Source: an uncultured bacterium (GTDB taxonomy: Bacteria > Verrucomicrobiota > Lentisphaeria > Victivallales > Victivallaceae). From it: 37,546 nt of DNA. Of this stretch, positions 1-8,741 are shown piece by piece. A program made the position numbers and the translations under genes. The stretch spans positions 1 to 37,546 of the forward strand of contig CASFRF010000079.1 of assembly GCA_949297015.1 (NCBI GenBank), given 5' to 3'. The stretch's first letter is position 1, and each line of letters begins with the position of its first letter. The notes below the pieces were generated by a model. That model ran no database searches, was not told where the DNA came from, and saw only the letters and a list, made by a program, of their open reading frames with translations.

Positions 1-76
1 TCCCGAACACGGTAGTTAAGGACTCCAGCGGCGATGGTACTGCAAATTTGACTGTGGGAGAGTAGCACGGTGCCGG
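1..76 (+). rRNA. rrf: 5S ribosomal RNA, 3' part
   Basis: The first bases match the 3' half of bacterial 5S rRNA: a CCCGAACACGG segment like loop C, the TGGTACTGC stretch, and the GTGGGAGAGTAG segment near the 3' end. The 5' part lies outside the window, so this is the tail of an rRNA operon read on the plus strand. The exact 3' end is estimated from the closing stem. A strong hairpin terminator follows directly. Confidence 0.93.
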
Positions 77-87
77 AAATTTTCTTA

Positions 88-124
88 CCTCCTGACGTTT
101 CGCACTCGTCAGGAGGTTTTTTTT
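88..124 (+). terminator. Rho-independent terminator of the rRNA operon
   Basis: A perfect 10-bp stem (88-97 with 107-116) encloses a 9-base loop and is followed by eight T (117-124). It lies just after the 5S rRNA and is the clearest intrinsic terminator in the window. It is not useful on the minus strand, where no T run follows the stem. Confidence 0.93.
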
Positions 125-226
125 GCCCCCGCTCCGGGGCGCGGCCCGACCGGGCACCCGGGGGCGGGCCCCCCCCCGGAACCGAAACGGCGACCGGATA
201 AGCCGCCGGAAGAGGAGCTGGAAAAT
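125..226. other. Very GC-rich spacer with a C9 run
   Basis: This spacer lies between the rRNA terminator and the 3' end of the minus-strand hypothetical gene. It contains short GC palindromes, a G5 run (160-164) and a run of nine C (169-177). I see no gene in it. The homopolymer is a place where base-count errors are likely. No clear terminator for the minus-strand gene is visible. Confidence 0.5.
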
Positions 227-733
227 TCAGATTTTCCGGCTGTCGTAGGCCCAGTGCAGCAGGGCCTGACGCTGGACCGGGCGGCAGAAGGGGCCCTCGA
301 CGGCGGCGGCCCGGCGCAGCTGCGCCAGATGGCGGATCATGCCCCGGTGGCGGCGAATCTGCCGTTCGTCATCCGGCCCCCGACGCCCCAGAAAGTAGCG
401 GCAGTACCACTGAAACCAGCCCCGGGGATCGTCCGGATGAATCCAGCCCCTGGCCCGCCAGACGGAAAGCGGTTGCGAGGCGTTGACGCCGAAACAGTTG
501 AGCTCCGGATCGTGAAACTCATGGCAGAGCCGGGCCCGGGCAAACCAGGCCTCGGGAAACTCCCCGCGGCAGTCGGTGAGATACTTTCCGCCGAAGACGC
601 CGAGTTCCAGCAGTTCCGGCGGCGTGAGCTCCGGATGAAAGTCCGGATGAAAATTCCGCCCCGGCGGCTCCGTACGCCAGTAGACGTAGTTCTGCTGCAT
701 CAGATCGTTGACGACCACTTTGACCGGTTTCAT
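227..733 (-). CDS. Conserved hypothetical protein, 168 aa
   Basis: A 168-residue soluble protein of unknown function. The start at 733 follows a GAGGAGG ribosome site and lies downstream of a good promoter; a longer frame to 787 would begin inside that promoter. Its densest conserved-looking stretches are GVFGGKYLTDC (residues 45-55), FGVNASQPLSVW (81-92) and WIHPDDPRGWFQWYCRYF (97-114), then a DDERQIRRHR segment. From memory this pattern recurs in uncharacterised proteins of diverse bacteria and fungi, but I cannot name a family. It is rich in Trp, Tyr and Arg and has no signal peptide or membrane helix. It points towards the rRNA operon and looks monocistronic. Confidence 0.82.
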   Translation of the reverse strand: MKPVKVVVNDLMQQNYVYWRTEPPGRNFHPDFHPELTPPELLELGVFGGKYLTDCRGEFPEAWFARARLCHEFHDPELNCFGVNASQPLSVWRARGWIHPDDPRGWFQWYCRYFLGRRGPDDERQIRRHRGMIRHLAQLRRAAAVEGPFCRPVQRQALLHWAYDSRKI

Positions 734-758
734 CGCCGACCCTCCTCTGGTTTGCGGG

Positions 759-787
759 AAAATAGTATGGATTGGTAAAAATGTCAA
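759..787 (-). promoter_or_regulatory. Sigma-70-type promoter for the 168-aa protein
   Basis: Read on the minus strand, a perfect TTGACA -35 box (782-787) is followed after 17 bp by TATTTT (759-764). The start codon is at 733, giving a short leader that contains the GAGGAGG ribosome site. Confidence 0.65.
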
Positions 788-851
788 GCCGCCGGTTGTC
801 CCGACCCCGCGCGGAATCCGGGCGGCGGCCGCGGTTTCTCCGGGAAGCGGA

Positions 852-880
852 TTGCAATTTGATTGGGGACAGGTTACATT
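852..880 (+). promoter_or_regulatory. Probable promoter of the kinase-phosphatase pair
   Basis: TTGCAA (852-857), a 17-bp spacer, then TACATT (875-880), about 65 bases before the start at 945. An overlapping TTGATT (859-864) with TATCAT (880-885) is an alternative but has a 15-bp spacer. The same TACATT -10 recurs before the HisF-like gene and alaS. The rest of the 734-944 gap shows nothing else. Confidence 0.5.
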
Positions 881-944
881 ATCATGTGCTCCGGTTGGTC
901 AGACGCCGCTTTAACCGCAGGAGCCGGAAAGGTGCGGAGACGGT

Positions 945-1961
945 ATGTGGAAGAAGTATCTCGGCCGGTTGCCGGAGCGCGACCCGCTTTATTCGTATCT
1001 CAAGTATGAGATTCAGCCGCAGCTCGGAGGATTCTTGGAGCATCCGGAGTACCGGGTGTTCCAGCTGAACGGCTCCAATGCGGTCTATCTGTACGAGGAA
1101 CGCCGGACCGGAAGTCGGGCCATCGGCAAATTTTTCCTCTCCGAGCGTCAGCGCGATCCCGCCGTCGCGGCCCGTCGGCTCGGGCGGGAATACTACCATC
1201 TGGAGTTGATGCGGCAGCACGGTTTCACCGGCTGGCCCCACTACATCGCCCGGCCGCTGGGCCGGAACGACTGGCTCAATGAGCTGCTGGTGGTCGAGTG
1301 CTGTGACGGCGAACCCCTGAGCCGGATCATTCTGCGCGCCATCCGGGAACGGAATCCGGGGCTGCTCTTCGCCAAATTGACCGCGCTGGCCTATTTCCTG
1401 GCCACCTTCCACAACCGGACCGCCTGCGGTAACCGGCGGGTCGATTTCGGCGAGGCTTGCGCCTACTTTGACAATCTGCTGAATCGGCTCCGGGAACAGC
1501 ATTGCCTCGATGACGGCGAAGCCGGAGAGCTCCGCTTTTACCGTGACCGCTGGCGTGAACAAAGCCGGATGTGGGAGGATTGTCCGGTGCTGGTGCACGG
1601 CGACGCCACGCCCGAGAATTTTCTGTTCGGCGACGGTTTGTGGGTCATCTCTTTTGATCTGGAGCGGGTTAAACGGGCCGACCGGGTGTTCGATACCGGA
1701 CGCATCGCCGGGGAGCTGCAGCACTTCTTCCTGATGGAGACCGGAAACAAGTACGCCGCGGAACCCTTCATCGGACACTTTCTCTGGGAGTACGCCTGCC
1801 ACTTCCCGGATCGGGACCGGGCGTTTGCGGCAACCACCCGGCGGGTCCCCTTCTATTTGGGGCTCACCCTGCTGCGGAATGCCCGGAACGGCTGGTTGAA
1901 CTGGGAGTATCGGCGGCGTCTGGTTCAGGAAGCGAAATGTTGTTTCCGGGGGTGGGTATGA
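945..1961 (+). CDS. APH-like phosphotransferase (kinase-fold), 338 aa
   Basis: A small-molecule kinase of the aminoglycoside phosphotransferase/choline kinase fold. The catalytic loop HGDATPENFLF begins at His218, giving Asp220 as catalytic base and Asn225 as metal ligand; the metal-binding Asp that follows the loop is probably Asp238 in SFDLE. The N-terminal lobe (about 40-75) has a plausible nucleotide-binding sheet with Lys62 in IGKFFL. It has no signal peptide, so it should act in the cytoplasm. The substrate cannot be read from sequence; Arg-rich character and family relatives would fit a sugar, lipid A core or choline-like alcohol. The stop overlaps the start of the HAD phosphatase gene (ATGA), so the two are translationally coupled. 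The start at 945 has only a weak ribosome site. Confidence 0.85.
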   Translation: MWKKYLGRLPERDPLYSYLKYEIQPQLGGFLEHPEYRVFQLNGSNAVYLYEERRTGSRAIGKFFLSERQRDPAVAARRLGREYYHLELMRQHGFTGWPHYIARPLGRNDWLNELLVVECCDGEPLSRIILRAIRERNPGLLFAKLTALAYFLATFHNRTACGNRRVDFGEACAYFDNLLNRLREQHCLDDGEAGELRFYRDRWREQSRMWEDCPVLVHGDATPENFLFGDGLWVISFDLERVKRADRVFDTGRIAGELQHFFLMETGNKYAAEPFIGHFLWEYACHFPDRDRAFAATTRRVPFYLGLTLLRNARNGWLNWEYRRRLVQEAKCCFRGWV

Positions 1962-2704
1962 AGTTACGAGGATTGCTGTTCGATCTCAACGGCACGGTGA
2001 TCGACATTCTGACGGATGAGGGGTGCGATGAGCTCTACCGGATGATGACCAATCTTCTGGAGTATCAGGGAATCTCGCTGCCGCCGGAGACGCTCCGGAA
2101 ACTCTATTTCGAACTCAACAAGGGCCAGCGCCGGGCCAGCGCCGAGACCTATCCCGAGTTTGACGTGATCGCTTTGTTCCGGCAACTGCTCGAGGAGTGC
2201 GGCAGCGATGTTACCCGCAAACTTCCCAAGCGGAGACGCGAGCAGCTGCCGCTCTTTCTGGCCGAGGCCTTCCGGGCCGCCTCCCGGTTCCGGCTGCGGC
2301 TCTACCCCGGCGTGACCGAGGTCCTCGACGAGCTGCGCAAGACCTATTTGCTGGCGGCGGTCTCCGACGGGCAAGCCTGCTGGGCGTTGCCCGAACTCCG
2401 GGCGGTCGGACTGGCCGACTACTTCGAGCCGGTGATCATCTCCAGCGATCTCGGCTTCCGGAAGCCCGATCCCCGGATCTTTGAGCGGGCGCTGAAAAAG
2501 CTGAAGCTCTCTCCGGAGGAGGTGCTGTTCGTGGGGAACGATATGTTCCGCGACGTCTACGGCGCCCGGGAGCTCGGGATCCGGACCGTGTTTTTCAAGT
2601 CCAATCAGGGCGAACAGCGCCCCATGGGTGCGGAACCCGACTACATCATCTACGATTTCCGGCAGTTGCCGGAGGCGATCCGGTTCCTCCGTTCCCGATT
2701 CTGA
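1958..2704 (+). CDS. HAD-superfamily hydrolase with DLNGT motif I, 248 aa
   Basis: A HAD-like phosphatase with an alpha-helical cap (about residues 17-105). Motif I is FDLNGT: nucleophile Asp9 is present, but the usual second Asp is Asn11. Motif II is the Ser of AAVSDGQ, motif III the Lys of GFRKPDP, and motif IV GNDMFRD. The order and spacing match class I HAD phosphatases such as phosphoglycolate phosphatase or YjjG, but the Asn in place of the general acid/base is unusual, so activity may differ from plain phosphate-ester hydrolysis. I start it at 1958, where ATGA overlaps the kinase stop, rather than at the in-frame ATG at 1937. Its 3' end overlaps the convergent LysR gene by 59 bp. Confidence 0.88.
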   Translation: MKLRGLLFDLNGTVIDILTDEGCDELYRMMTNLLEYQGISLPPETLRKLYFELNKGQRRASAETYPEFDVIALFRQLLEECGSDVTRKLPKRRREQLPLFLAEAFRAASRFRLRLYPGVTEVLDELRKTYLLAAVSDGQACWALPELRAVGLADYFEPVIISSDLGFRKPDPRIFERALKKLKLSPEEVLFVGNDMFRDVYGARELGIRTVFFKSNQGEQRPMGAEPDYIIYDFRQLPEAIRFLRSRF

Positions 2705-3617
2705 GTTCATTCGCACCCCGGTTGTTGATGGCGGCGCAACAACCGGCGATAAACTCCTCGCAGCTGTCCAGCGGACCTTCGGGCAGGTAAATGAAGTTCA
2801 TCTCCCGGAGCAGCGGGCCCTCCTTAAACCGGACGGCCGCCAGAGTCCCGGCGGCAAGTTCGTCGCGAATCGCCAGCTCCGAGATCACCGTCAACCCGAA
2901 CCCGGTCCGCAACATCCCCTTGATCGCCTCCGGACTGTTGAGCTCCAGCCGCTCCGCTCCGGTCACGCCCGGCGCCAGCCGGCGGACGAATTCGTCAAAG
3001 TGAAACCGGGTGCCGGACCCGGTTTCGCGCAACAGCAGCGGGGCGGGTCCCCGCAGCAGTTCGGCCAGCGCGACCGGAGTGCCGCGCCGCAGCAGCGGCT
3101 GGCTCGGAGCCCCGGCCACCAGCAGTTCATCGCGCAGCAGCGGACGAGCCAGAAAATAACGCGAATCAAACGGCCCCTCCACCAGCGCCAGATCGAGCCA
3201 GCGTTTGCGCAAACGGTCGGAGATCTCTTCAGTATTGCCGACTTGGAGAGTAAAACGCAGATTGCTGCGACGCTGCATCCGCCGCGCCGCCAGCTGCGGC
3301 AGCACATAATTCCCGGCGGTCATGGTGGCGCCCAGCCGCAGCAACCGCGGCTGCCGGGCCGCATTGCGGACCAGCCGCACGGTGTTTTCCGCCTGCGCCA
3401 GCAGTTCACCGGTCGCGGCCAGCAGCGTCTCCCCGGCCGGAGTCAGCACCACCGTCCGGCCTTCGCGCTGAAAGAGTTTGACCCCCAACTCCCGCTCCAG
3501 CTGCCGGATCTGGCCGCTGACGTTGGGTTGGGTCATGCCCAGTGCCGCCGCCGCCTGAGTAAAATTCCCGCGCAGCGCCGCCAGTTGAAAAATCTGCAAA
3601 CGATGATCGATCACCAT
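2646..3617 (-). CDS. LysR-family transcriptional regulator, 323 aa
   Basis: A LysR-type regulator. The N-terminal winged helix-turn-helix is plain: LQIFQLAALRGNFTQAAAALG, then the recognition helix MTQPNVSGQIRQLERELG. The remaining ~230 residues form the periplasmic-binding-like effector domain. The start at 3617 follows an AGGAGG site; an in-frame ATG at 3671 would begin inside the AT-rich control region and is rejected. It is divergent from a YeiH-family transporter gene, the arrangement known for LysR regulators (YeiE, CysB-like) that control YeiH/sulfonate or sulfite-related exporters, so it probably controls that gene and itself. The effector is unknown. Its 3' end overlaps the HAD gene tail. 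Confidence 0.93.
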   Translation of the reverse strand: MVIDHRLQIFQLAALRGNFTQAAAALGMTQPNVSGQIRQLERELGVKLFQREGRTVVLTPAGETLLAATGELLAQAENTVRLVRNAARQPRLLRLGATMTAGNYVLPQLAARRMQRRSNLRFTLQVGNTEEISDRLRKRWLDLALVEGPFDSRYFLARPLLRDELLVAGAPSQPLLRRGTPVALAELLRGPAPLLLRETGSGTRFHFDEFVRRLAPGVTGAERLELNSPEAIKGMLRTGFGLTVISELAIRDELAAGTLAAVRFKEGPLLREMNFIYLPEGPLDSCEEFIAGCCAAINNRGANELRIGNGGTGSPPATAGNRR

Positions 3618-3755
3618 GGTTCTCCGCCTCCTGTCGGGGGATACAATAGCATAATAAGTAAAAGTAATCAATTTATAAACAGCAATAATTTTTAATTTTT
3701 ATTTTGCGTGATATAGTTATTGAGAAACACCACCAACAGGAGAAAGGAACCGGAG
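3618..3755. promoter_or_regulatory. AT-rich divergent promoter region, LysR gene and YeiH gene
   Basis: The most AT-rich stretch nearby (about 3640-3720). For the LysR gene, read on the minus strand: TTGATT (3666-3671), 17 bp, TATTGT (3643-3648). For the transporter: TATAGT (3712-3717) with only T-rich sequence at -35, which fits an activator-dependent promoter. LysR binding sites are expected here, but I could not pick one T-N11-A box with confidence. Confidence 0.6.
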
Positions 3756-4730
<975 letters not shown>

Positions 4731-4741
4731 CGACCGGACGG

Positions 4742-4782
4742 GCTTCGGAATCCGCCCCGGCGGGAGGTCAGGATTCCGAGGC
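4742..4782. terminator. Convergent hairpin between two gene ends
   Basis: Bases 4742-4753 pair with 4771-4782 (12 bp with one G-T pair). It lies between the transporter stop and the end of the minus-strand small gene, and includes that gene's stop. No T run follows on either strand, so it may be a weak or Rho-assisted terminator. Confidence 0.4.
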
Positions 4783-5013
4783 TTCGCGCATCAGGTCCGT
4801 GAATTCATCTCCGGAGAGCTCGTGCAGAGACTTCCCGCGACGGGAAAGTTTCTCGTTGAACTTGATCGCGGTCTCGGTCATCCGTTCATGCGTTTCTTCG
4901 GAGCCGCCCACCAGATAGAAATTCTCGCCCCGGGTGATGCGGCGATGCTCATCCTGCTGATCCAGCCCCACCCCCAGCAGCCAGGCGGCACGGTCTTTTG
5001 CGTTGTCTGTCAT
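4768..5013 (-). CDS. Small conserved-looking hypothetical protein, 81 aa
   Basis: An 81-residue charged, soluble protein with no membrane segment. The start at 5013 follows an AAGGAG site; a longer frame to 5130 would run through the promoter. The central segment DEHRRITRGENFYLVGGSEETHERM, with RGENF and GGSEETHE as its most distinctive parts, is followed by an amphipathic helix (TETAIKFNEKLSRRGK) and a short acidic C-terminal helix. I have an impression of similar proteins in Planctomycetes and Verrucomicrobia but cannot name a family. It has its own promoter and is divergent from the deoxyribosyltransferase-like gene. Function unknown. Confidence 0.8.
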   Translation of the reverse strand: MTDNAKDRAAWLLGVGLDQQDEHRRITRGENFYLVGGSEETHERMTETAIKFNEKLSRRGKSLHELSGDEFTDLMREASES

Positions 5014-5039
5014 GCGGAAAACTCCTTTCCCGGAGTGGT

Positions 5040-5067
5040 AATATACCGGTCTTTCAAAAAAAATCCA
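5040..5067 (-). promoter_or_regulatory. Probable promoter of the 81-aa protein
   Basis: On the minus strand, TGGATT (5062-5067), 16 bp, TATATT (5040-5045), 27 bases before the start codon. The -35 box is weak, the -10 box good. Confidence 0.45.
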
Positions 5068-5107
5068 GCCGCACTTGATTTTTGTCCGGAATGCCCGGCG
5101 GAGCAAC

Positions 5108-5136
5108 TTGATTTCAACACGCCGGAGCATTATATT
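5108..5136 (+). promoter_or_regulatory. Sigma-70-type promoter heading the glmS-region run
   Basis: TTGATT (5108-5113), 17 bp, TATATT (5131-5136), ending 24 bases before the start at 5160. This is one of the best-matched promoters in the window. With no terminator visible downstream it could drive the genes through to thiC. Confidence 0.65.
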
Positions 5137-5159
5137 ATTCCGGATCTGAAACAGGAAAA

Positions 5160-5582
5160 ATGATGGCGAAAAAGAAGAAACAACTGACGATCTATCTAAG
5201 CGGTCCGATCATGGACGAGCACGAGGGTGCGGCCCGCGAATGGCGTGAAGAGGCCAAGCAGTTGCTGGGAGGCAAATTCACGTTGCTGGATCCGATGCGG
5301 CGTAAATTCGTCGATCGCCAGGTGGACAGCGCCAATGAAATCGTGGAGTTCGATCTGCAGGACGTGCGCGACGCCGATCTGGTGCTGGTCAACTACAACC
5401 GGCCCAGCATCGGAACCAGCATGGAGGTGTTCTACGCCGCTCACGATCAGGGCAAATTCGTGGTCGCTTTTTCGCCGTTCGAGTTTCGGGACTGCAGTCC
5501 CTGGATGGTGCGTTACTGTACCAAAATTCTCGGCAGTCTGGAGCAGGCCGCCGACTATATTTCAACTCATTTCGGCGCCTAG
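5160..5582 (+). CDS. Nucleoside 2-deoxyribosyltransferase-like protein, 140 aa
   Basis: A small Rossmann-like protein of the nucleoside 2-deoxyribosyltransferase/MazG-associated family. Seen: TIYLSGPIMD near the N terminus, the conserved aspartates of DVRDADLVLVNY, then PSIGTSMEVFYA, whose Glu matches the catalytic nucleophile of the family, and a final hydrophobic strand (GKFVVAFSP). Relatives exchange bases on deoxynucleosides or hydrolyse nucleotide N-glycosidic bonds; the real substrate here is not known. Two adjacent ATG codons (5160, 5163) follow AGGAAA; either may be used. It is first in the run leading to glmS, only 27 bases upstream of it. Confidence 0.82.
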   Translation: MMAKKKKQLTIYLSGPIMDEHEGAAREWREEAKQLLGGKFTLLDPMRRKFVDRQVDSANEIVEFDLQDVRDADLVLVNYNRPSIGTSMEVFYAAHDQGKFVVAFSPFEFRDCSPWMVRYCTKILGSLEQAADYISTHFGA

Positions 5583-5609
5583 TGCGCCGCTGCTGCTGCG
5601 AGGTGAATC

Positions 5610-7445
5610 ATGTGCGGAATTGTCGGCTACACCGGGCCGCGCTCCACGGCGCGGGTCCTGCTGGATGGTTTGAAGCGATTGGAGTACCGGGGCTACGATT
5701 CCGCCGGTGCGGCGGTGCTGACTCCCGAACGGGTGGAGGTGGTCAAGGCGCTGGGTAAGGTCCGGAATCTGGAGGCGGCAGCCCGGAAAAAGTCCGAGTT
5801 CATGGCGGCCACCGGGGCGGGTATCGCCCACACCCGCTGGGCCACGCACGGGGCGCCCTCGGTCATCAATGCCCATCCGCATCTGGACAACAGCGGAACC
5901 TTCGCGGTGGTCCACAACGGAATTATCGAGAACTTCCGGGAGCTGCGCAGCCACCTGACTTCGCGCGGCTGCAAGTTTGTTTCCGAAACCGACAGCGAGG
6001 CGATCGCCCATTTGATTTCCGAGTGTTACGAGGGCGATCTGGTGCAGGCCGTGGCCGCGGCGGTCAAGCGGCTGCACGGGACCTACGGGCTGGGGGTGAT
6101 CTCCAGTCGCCACCCCGGGCTGCTGGTGGCGGCGCGCAAGGGCAGCCCGATCGTGATCGGAATCGGCAAGGGCGAGAACTTCATCGCCAGCGACGTGGCG
6201 CCGCTGCTGTCCTACACCCGCGAGGTGATGTATCTTGACGACGGGGATCTGGCGGTGCTGACCCCCGATTCTGTCGAAGTCCGCAACGTCGAAAACGTGC
6301 CGGTCGAGCGCGAGGTCGCCCGGATCGACTGGGATGCCGACGCCGCCGAAAAGGGCAACTACGCCCACTTTATGCTCAAAGAGATCTATGAACAGCCCGA
6401 GACCATCGCCAATACCATCCGCGGCCGGATCGACCGCCAGCTGAATTCGGCGGTGTTGAGCGGACTGGGATTGACGCCGCGCGAGCTGGCTTCGGTCTCC
6501 CGGGTGGTGATCGCCGGCTGCGGCAGCAGCATGCACGCCGGAATGGTCGGCGAATACTATTTTGAGGACATCGCCGGGATCCCTGCCGAGGTCGAACAGG
6601 CGGCCGAGTTCCGCTATCGCAATCCGATTATCGAGCCCGATACGCTGGTCCTGCCGATCAGTCAGTCCGGCGAGACCGCCGATACGCTGGCGGCCGTGCG
6701 CGAAGCCCGGAACAAGGGGGCGCTGGTGGCGGCGCTCTGCAACGTGGTCGGCTCCACCATCGCCCGGGAGGCGGGGCGCGGCATCTATCTGCACGCGGGG
6801 CCGGAGATCAGCGTGGCCTCGACCAAGGCCTTCACCAGCCAGATCACCGTGCTGCTGCTGCTGGCGCTGCTGATGGGCCGCAACCGGCGGCTCGATTCGA
6901 CCGACGGCGCCCGGATCGCCGACGAGATCGAGCAGCTGCCCGACCTCATCCGCCAGGTGCTGGATCAGGCCCCGGTCATTGAAAAAATCGCCCGGCGTTA
7001 CGCCCGGTTTGAGCACTTCTTCTTCATCGGGCGGGGCAGTCTCTATCCGACCGCGCTGGAGGGGGCGCTCAAGCTCAAGGAGATCAGCTACGTCCACGCC
7101 GAAGGCTACCATGCCGCCGAGCTCAAGCACGGGCCGATCGCGCTGCTCGACGAGAATCATCCGGTGATCGCGCTGGCCAACAACATTCCCGGCCGCGACA
7201 AGATGCTGGGCAACATTCAGGAGTGCCGGGCCCGGAACTCCCCGGTGGTGGCGCTGGTGACCGCCGGGGACGCGGCCGTCCGCGACCTCGCCGGAGACGT
7301 GATCCAGATCCCGGCCTGCTCCCGGTTCGCGGCCCCGCTGCCGACGGTGGTGGCGCTGCAGCTCTTCGCCTATTATGTGGCGGTCGAGCGCGGCTGCGAA
7401 GTGGATCAGCCGCGAAATCTGGCCAAGAGCGTCACGGTGGAGTAG
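5610..7445 (+). CDS. glmS: Glutamine--fructose-6-phosphate aminotransferase (isomerizing)
   Basis: Makes glucosamine 6-phosphate from fructose 6-phosphate and glutamine, the first step to UDP-GlcNAc for peptidoglycan and lipid A. The N-terminal Ntn glutaminase domain starts MCGIVGY, with Cys2 as nucleophile; HTRWATHG and HNGIIEN follow. Two SIS sugar-isomerase domains fill the rest (GCGSSMHAG, SQSGETADT, then FIGRGSLYPTALEGALKLKE). It ends LAKSVTVE, the usual C-terminal motif. At 611 residues it matches the standard enzyme. A GAGGTGA site precedes the start. No glmS ribozyme can fit in the 27-base gap before it. Only three bases separate it from the Kdo transferase gene. Confidence 0.98.
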   Translation: MCGIVGYTGPRSTARVLLDGLKRLEYRGYDSAGAAVLTPERVEVVKALGKVRNLEAAARKKSEFMAATGAGIAHTRWATHGAPSVINAHPHLDNSGTFAVVHNGIIENFRELRSHLTSRGCKFVSETDSEAIAHLISECYEGDLVQAVAAAVKRLHGTYGLGVISSRHPGLLVAARKGSPIVIGIGKGENFIASDVAPLLSYTREVMYLDDGDLAVLTPDSVEVRNVENVPVEREVARIDWDADAAEKGNYAHFMLKEIYEQPETIANTIRGRIDRQLNSAVLSGLGLTPRELASVSRVVIAGCGSSMHAGMVGEYYFEDIAGIPAEVEQAAEFRYRNPIIEPDTLVLPISQSGETADTLAAVREARNKGALVAALCNVVGSTIAREAGRGIYLHAGPEISVASTKAFTSQITVLLLLALLMGRNRRLDSTDGARIADEIEQLPDLIRQVLDQAPVIEKIARRYARFEHFFFIGRGSLYPTALEGALKLKEISYVHAEGYHAAELKHGPIALLDENHPVIALANNIPGRDKMLGNIQECRARNSPVVALVTAGDAAVRDLAGDVIQIPACSRFAAPLPTVVALQLFAYYVAVERGCEVDQPRNLAKSVTVE

Positions 7446-7448
7446 CCC

Positions 7449-8741
7449 ATGCTGTTCCGGACGGTGCTGGCGCTGTACAATCTGGGCTTCCCGCTCGGCT
7501 TTCTGCTGTTTCTGCCGGGCTTGATCTGGAAGTATCGGCACCGGGGCGGTTACCGCGAAACCTTCGGCGAACGCTTCGGACGGTTCACGCCGGAGCGGGT
7601 ACGCGAGCTGGCGGAGTTCCGCGGAGCGATCTGGATCCATGCGGTCAGCGTGGGCGAGACCGTAGTCGCGCTGAATCTGCTTCGGCGTTATCGCGAGGCT
7701 CAGCCCCAGCGGAAATTCGTGTTTTCGACCGGCACCACCACCGGGCAGGAGCTGGCCCGCAAACAGGTGCCGCCCGGCGTGGCGGTGATCTTCGCGCCCA
7801 TCGACTGGCGGCCCTGGGTGCGGCGGACGCTGGCGTTGATCCAGCCGGTGCAGCTGGTGATCTTCGAGACCGAAATCTGGCCGAATCTGATCGTCGAGAC
7901 CCGGAAACAGGGGGGCTCGGTGGTGCTGGTCAACGCCCGGCTCAGCGACCATTCGGCGCGGGGCTACCGGCGCGCCCGGTGCTTCTTCCGGGTGCTGCTG
8001 GCGCAGTTCAGCCGGATCGCCGCGCAGTCGGCGGCCGATGCCGAACGGCTGCACGCCATCGCGCCCGGGGCCCGGGTCGAGGTCACCGGCAATCTCAAGT
8101 TCGATCAGCAGCTCCCGGCGGAGCTCAAGGCGATCGATTATCCGGCGTTGTTCGGGGGGCCCTGCCGGGTGCTGCTGGCGGCCAGTACGCATCCGGGGGA
8201 GGAGGCGCTGCTGATCCGGGTCTTCGGAAAACTGCGAGGCCGGTTTGAGGATTTGCGTCTGGTGCTGGTGCCGCGCCACGCCGAACGCGGGCCGGAGGTG
8301 GTCCGATTGTTGCACGAAGCGGAGCTGCCGTATCTCCGGCGCAGTACCGGGGAGGGGGCGGCGCGGCCGCAGGTGCTGCTGGCCGATACCACCGGTGAAC
8401 TGCTGACCTTGATGGCCGGAGCTGAAGTGGTGGTGATGGGCAAAAGTTTTGCCGGTCAGAACGAGGGCCACAATTTGATCGAACCGGCGCTGCTGGCGCG
8501 TCCGGTGGTGACCGGCGTGGAGCTGCGCAATTTCCGGCCGCTGCTGCGCATTCTGCAGGAGGCGGAGGCGGTGCGGACCGCGCGGGATGAGGAGTTGTCC
8601 GGGGTTTTGGGTTCGCTGCTGGCAGATCCGGCGGCGGGCCGGGAGCTGGGGCTGCGGGCTCAGGCGGCGGTGAGCCGTCACGCCGGGGCGTTGGAGCGGA
8701 CGTTGCATTTGCTGATCGGGGAATTACCGGAGGAGAAGTGA
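7449..8741 (+). CDS. waaA: 3-deoxy-D-manno-octulosonic acid (Kdo) transferase, 430 aa
   Basis: A GT30 enzyme that transfers Kdo from CMP-Kdo to the lipid A precursor on the inner face of the inner membrane. An N-terminal hydrophobic anchor (about residues 5-27) is followed by YRETFGERFG, containing the family's catalytic Glu region, then IWIHAVSVGE. FSTGTTTGQELA, FETEIWPN, LVNARLSD and the second Rossmann domain (KSFAGQNEGHNLIEPALLARPVVTG, CMP-Kdo binding) are all in order. Length fits the family (E. coli 425). It marks the organism as an LPS maker. The stop overlaps the next start (TGATG). Confidence 0.96.
   Translation: MLFRTVLALYNLGFPLGFLLFLPGLIWKYRHRGGYRETFGERFGRFTPERVRELAEFRGAIWIHAVSVGETVVALNLLRRYREAQPQRKFVFSTGTTTGQELARKQVPPGVAVIFAPIDWRPWVRRTLALIQPVQLVIFETEIWPNLIVETRKQGGSVVLVNARLSDHSARGYRRARCFFRVLLAQFSRIAAQSAADAERLHAIAPGARVEVTGNLKFDQQLPAELKAIDYPALFGGPCRVLLAASTHPGEEALLIRVFGKLRGRFEDLRLVLVPRHAERGPEVVRLLHEAELPYLRRSTGEGAARPQVLLADTTGELLTLMAGAEVVVMGKSFAGQNEGHNLIEPALLARPVVTGVELRNFRPLLRILQEAEAVRTARDEELSGVLGSLLADPAAGRELGLRAQAAVSRHAGALERTLHLLIGELPEEK

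Noticed and set aside
5583..5609. glmS ribozyme or riboswitch upstream of glmS
   Set aside because: Only 27 bases separate the genes, far too short for the ribozyme.
5562..8708. A 1048-codon open frame on the minus strand
   Set aside because: Antisense to glmS and waaA; low-complexity Arg/Gln/His composition and no domain.
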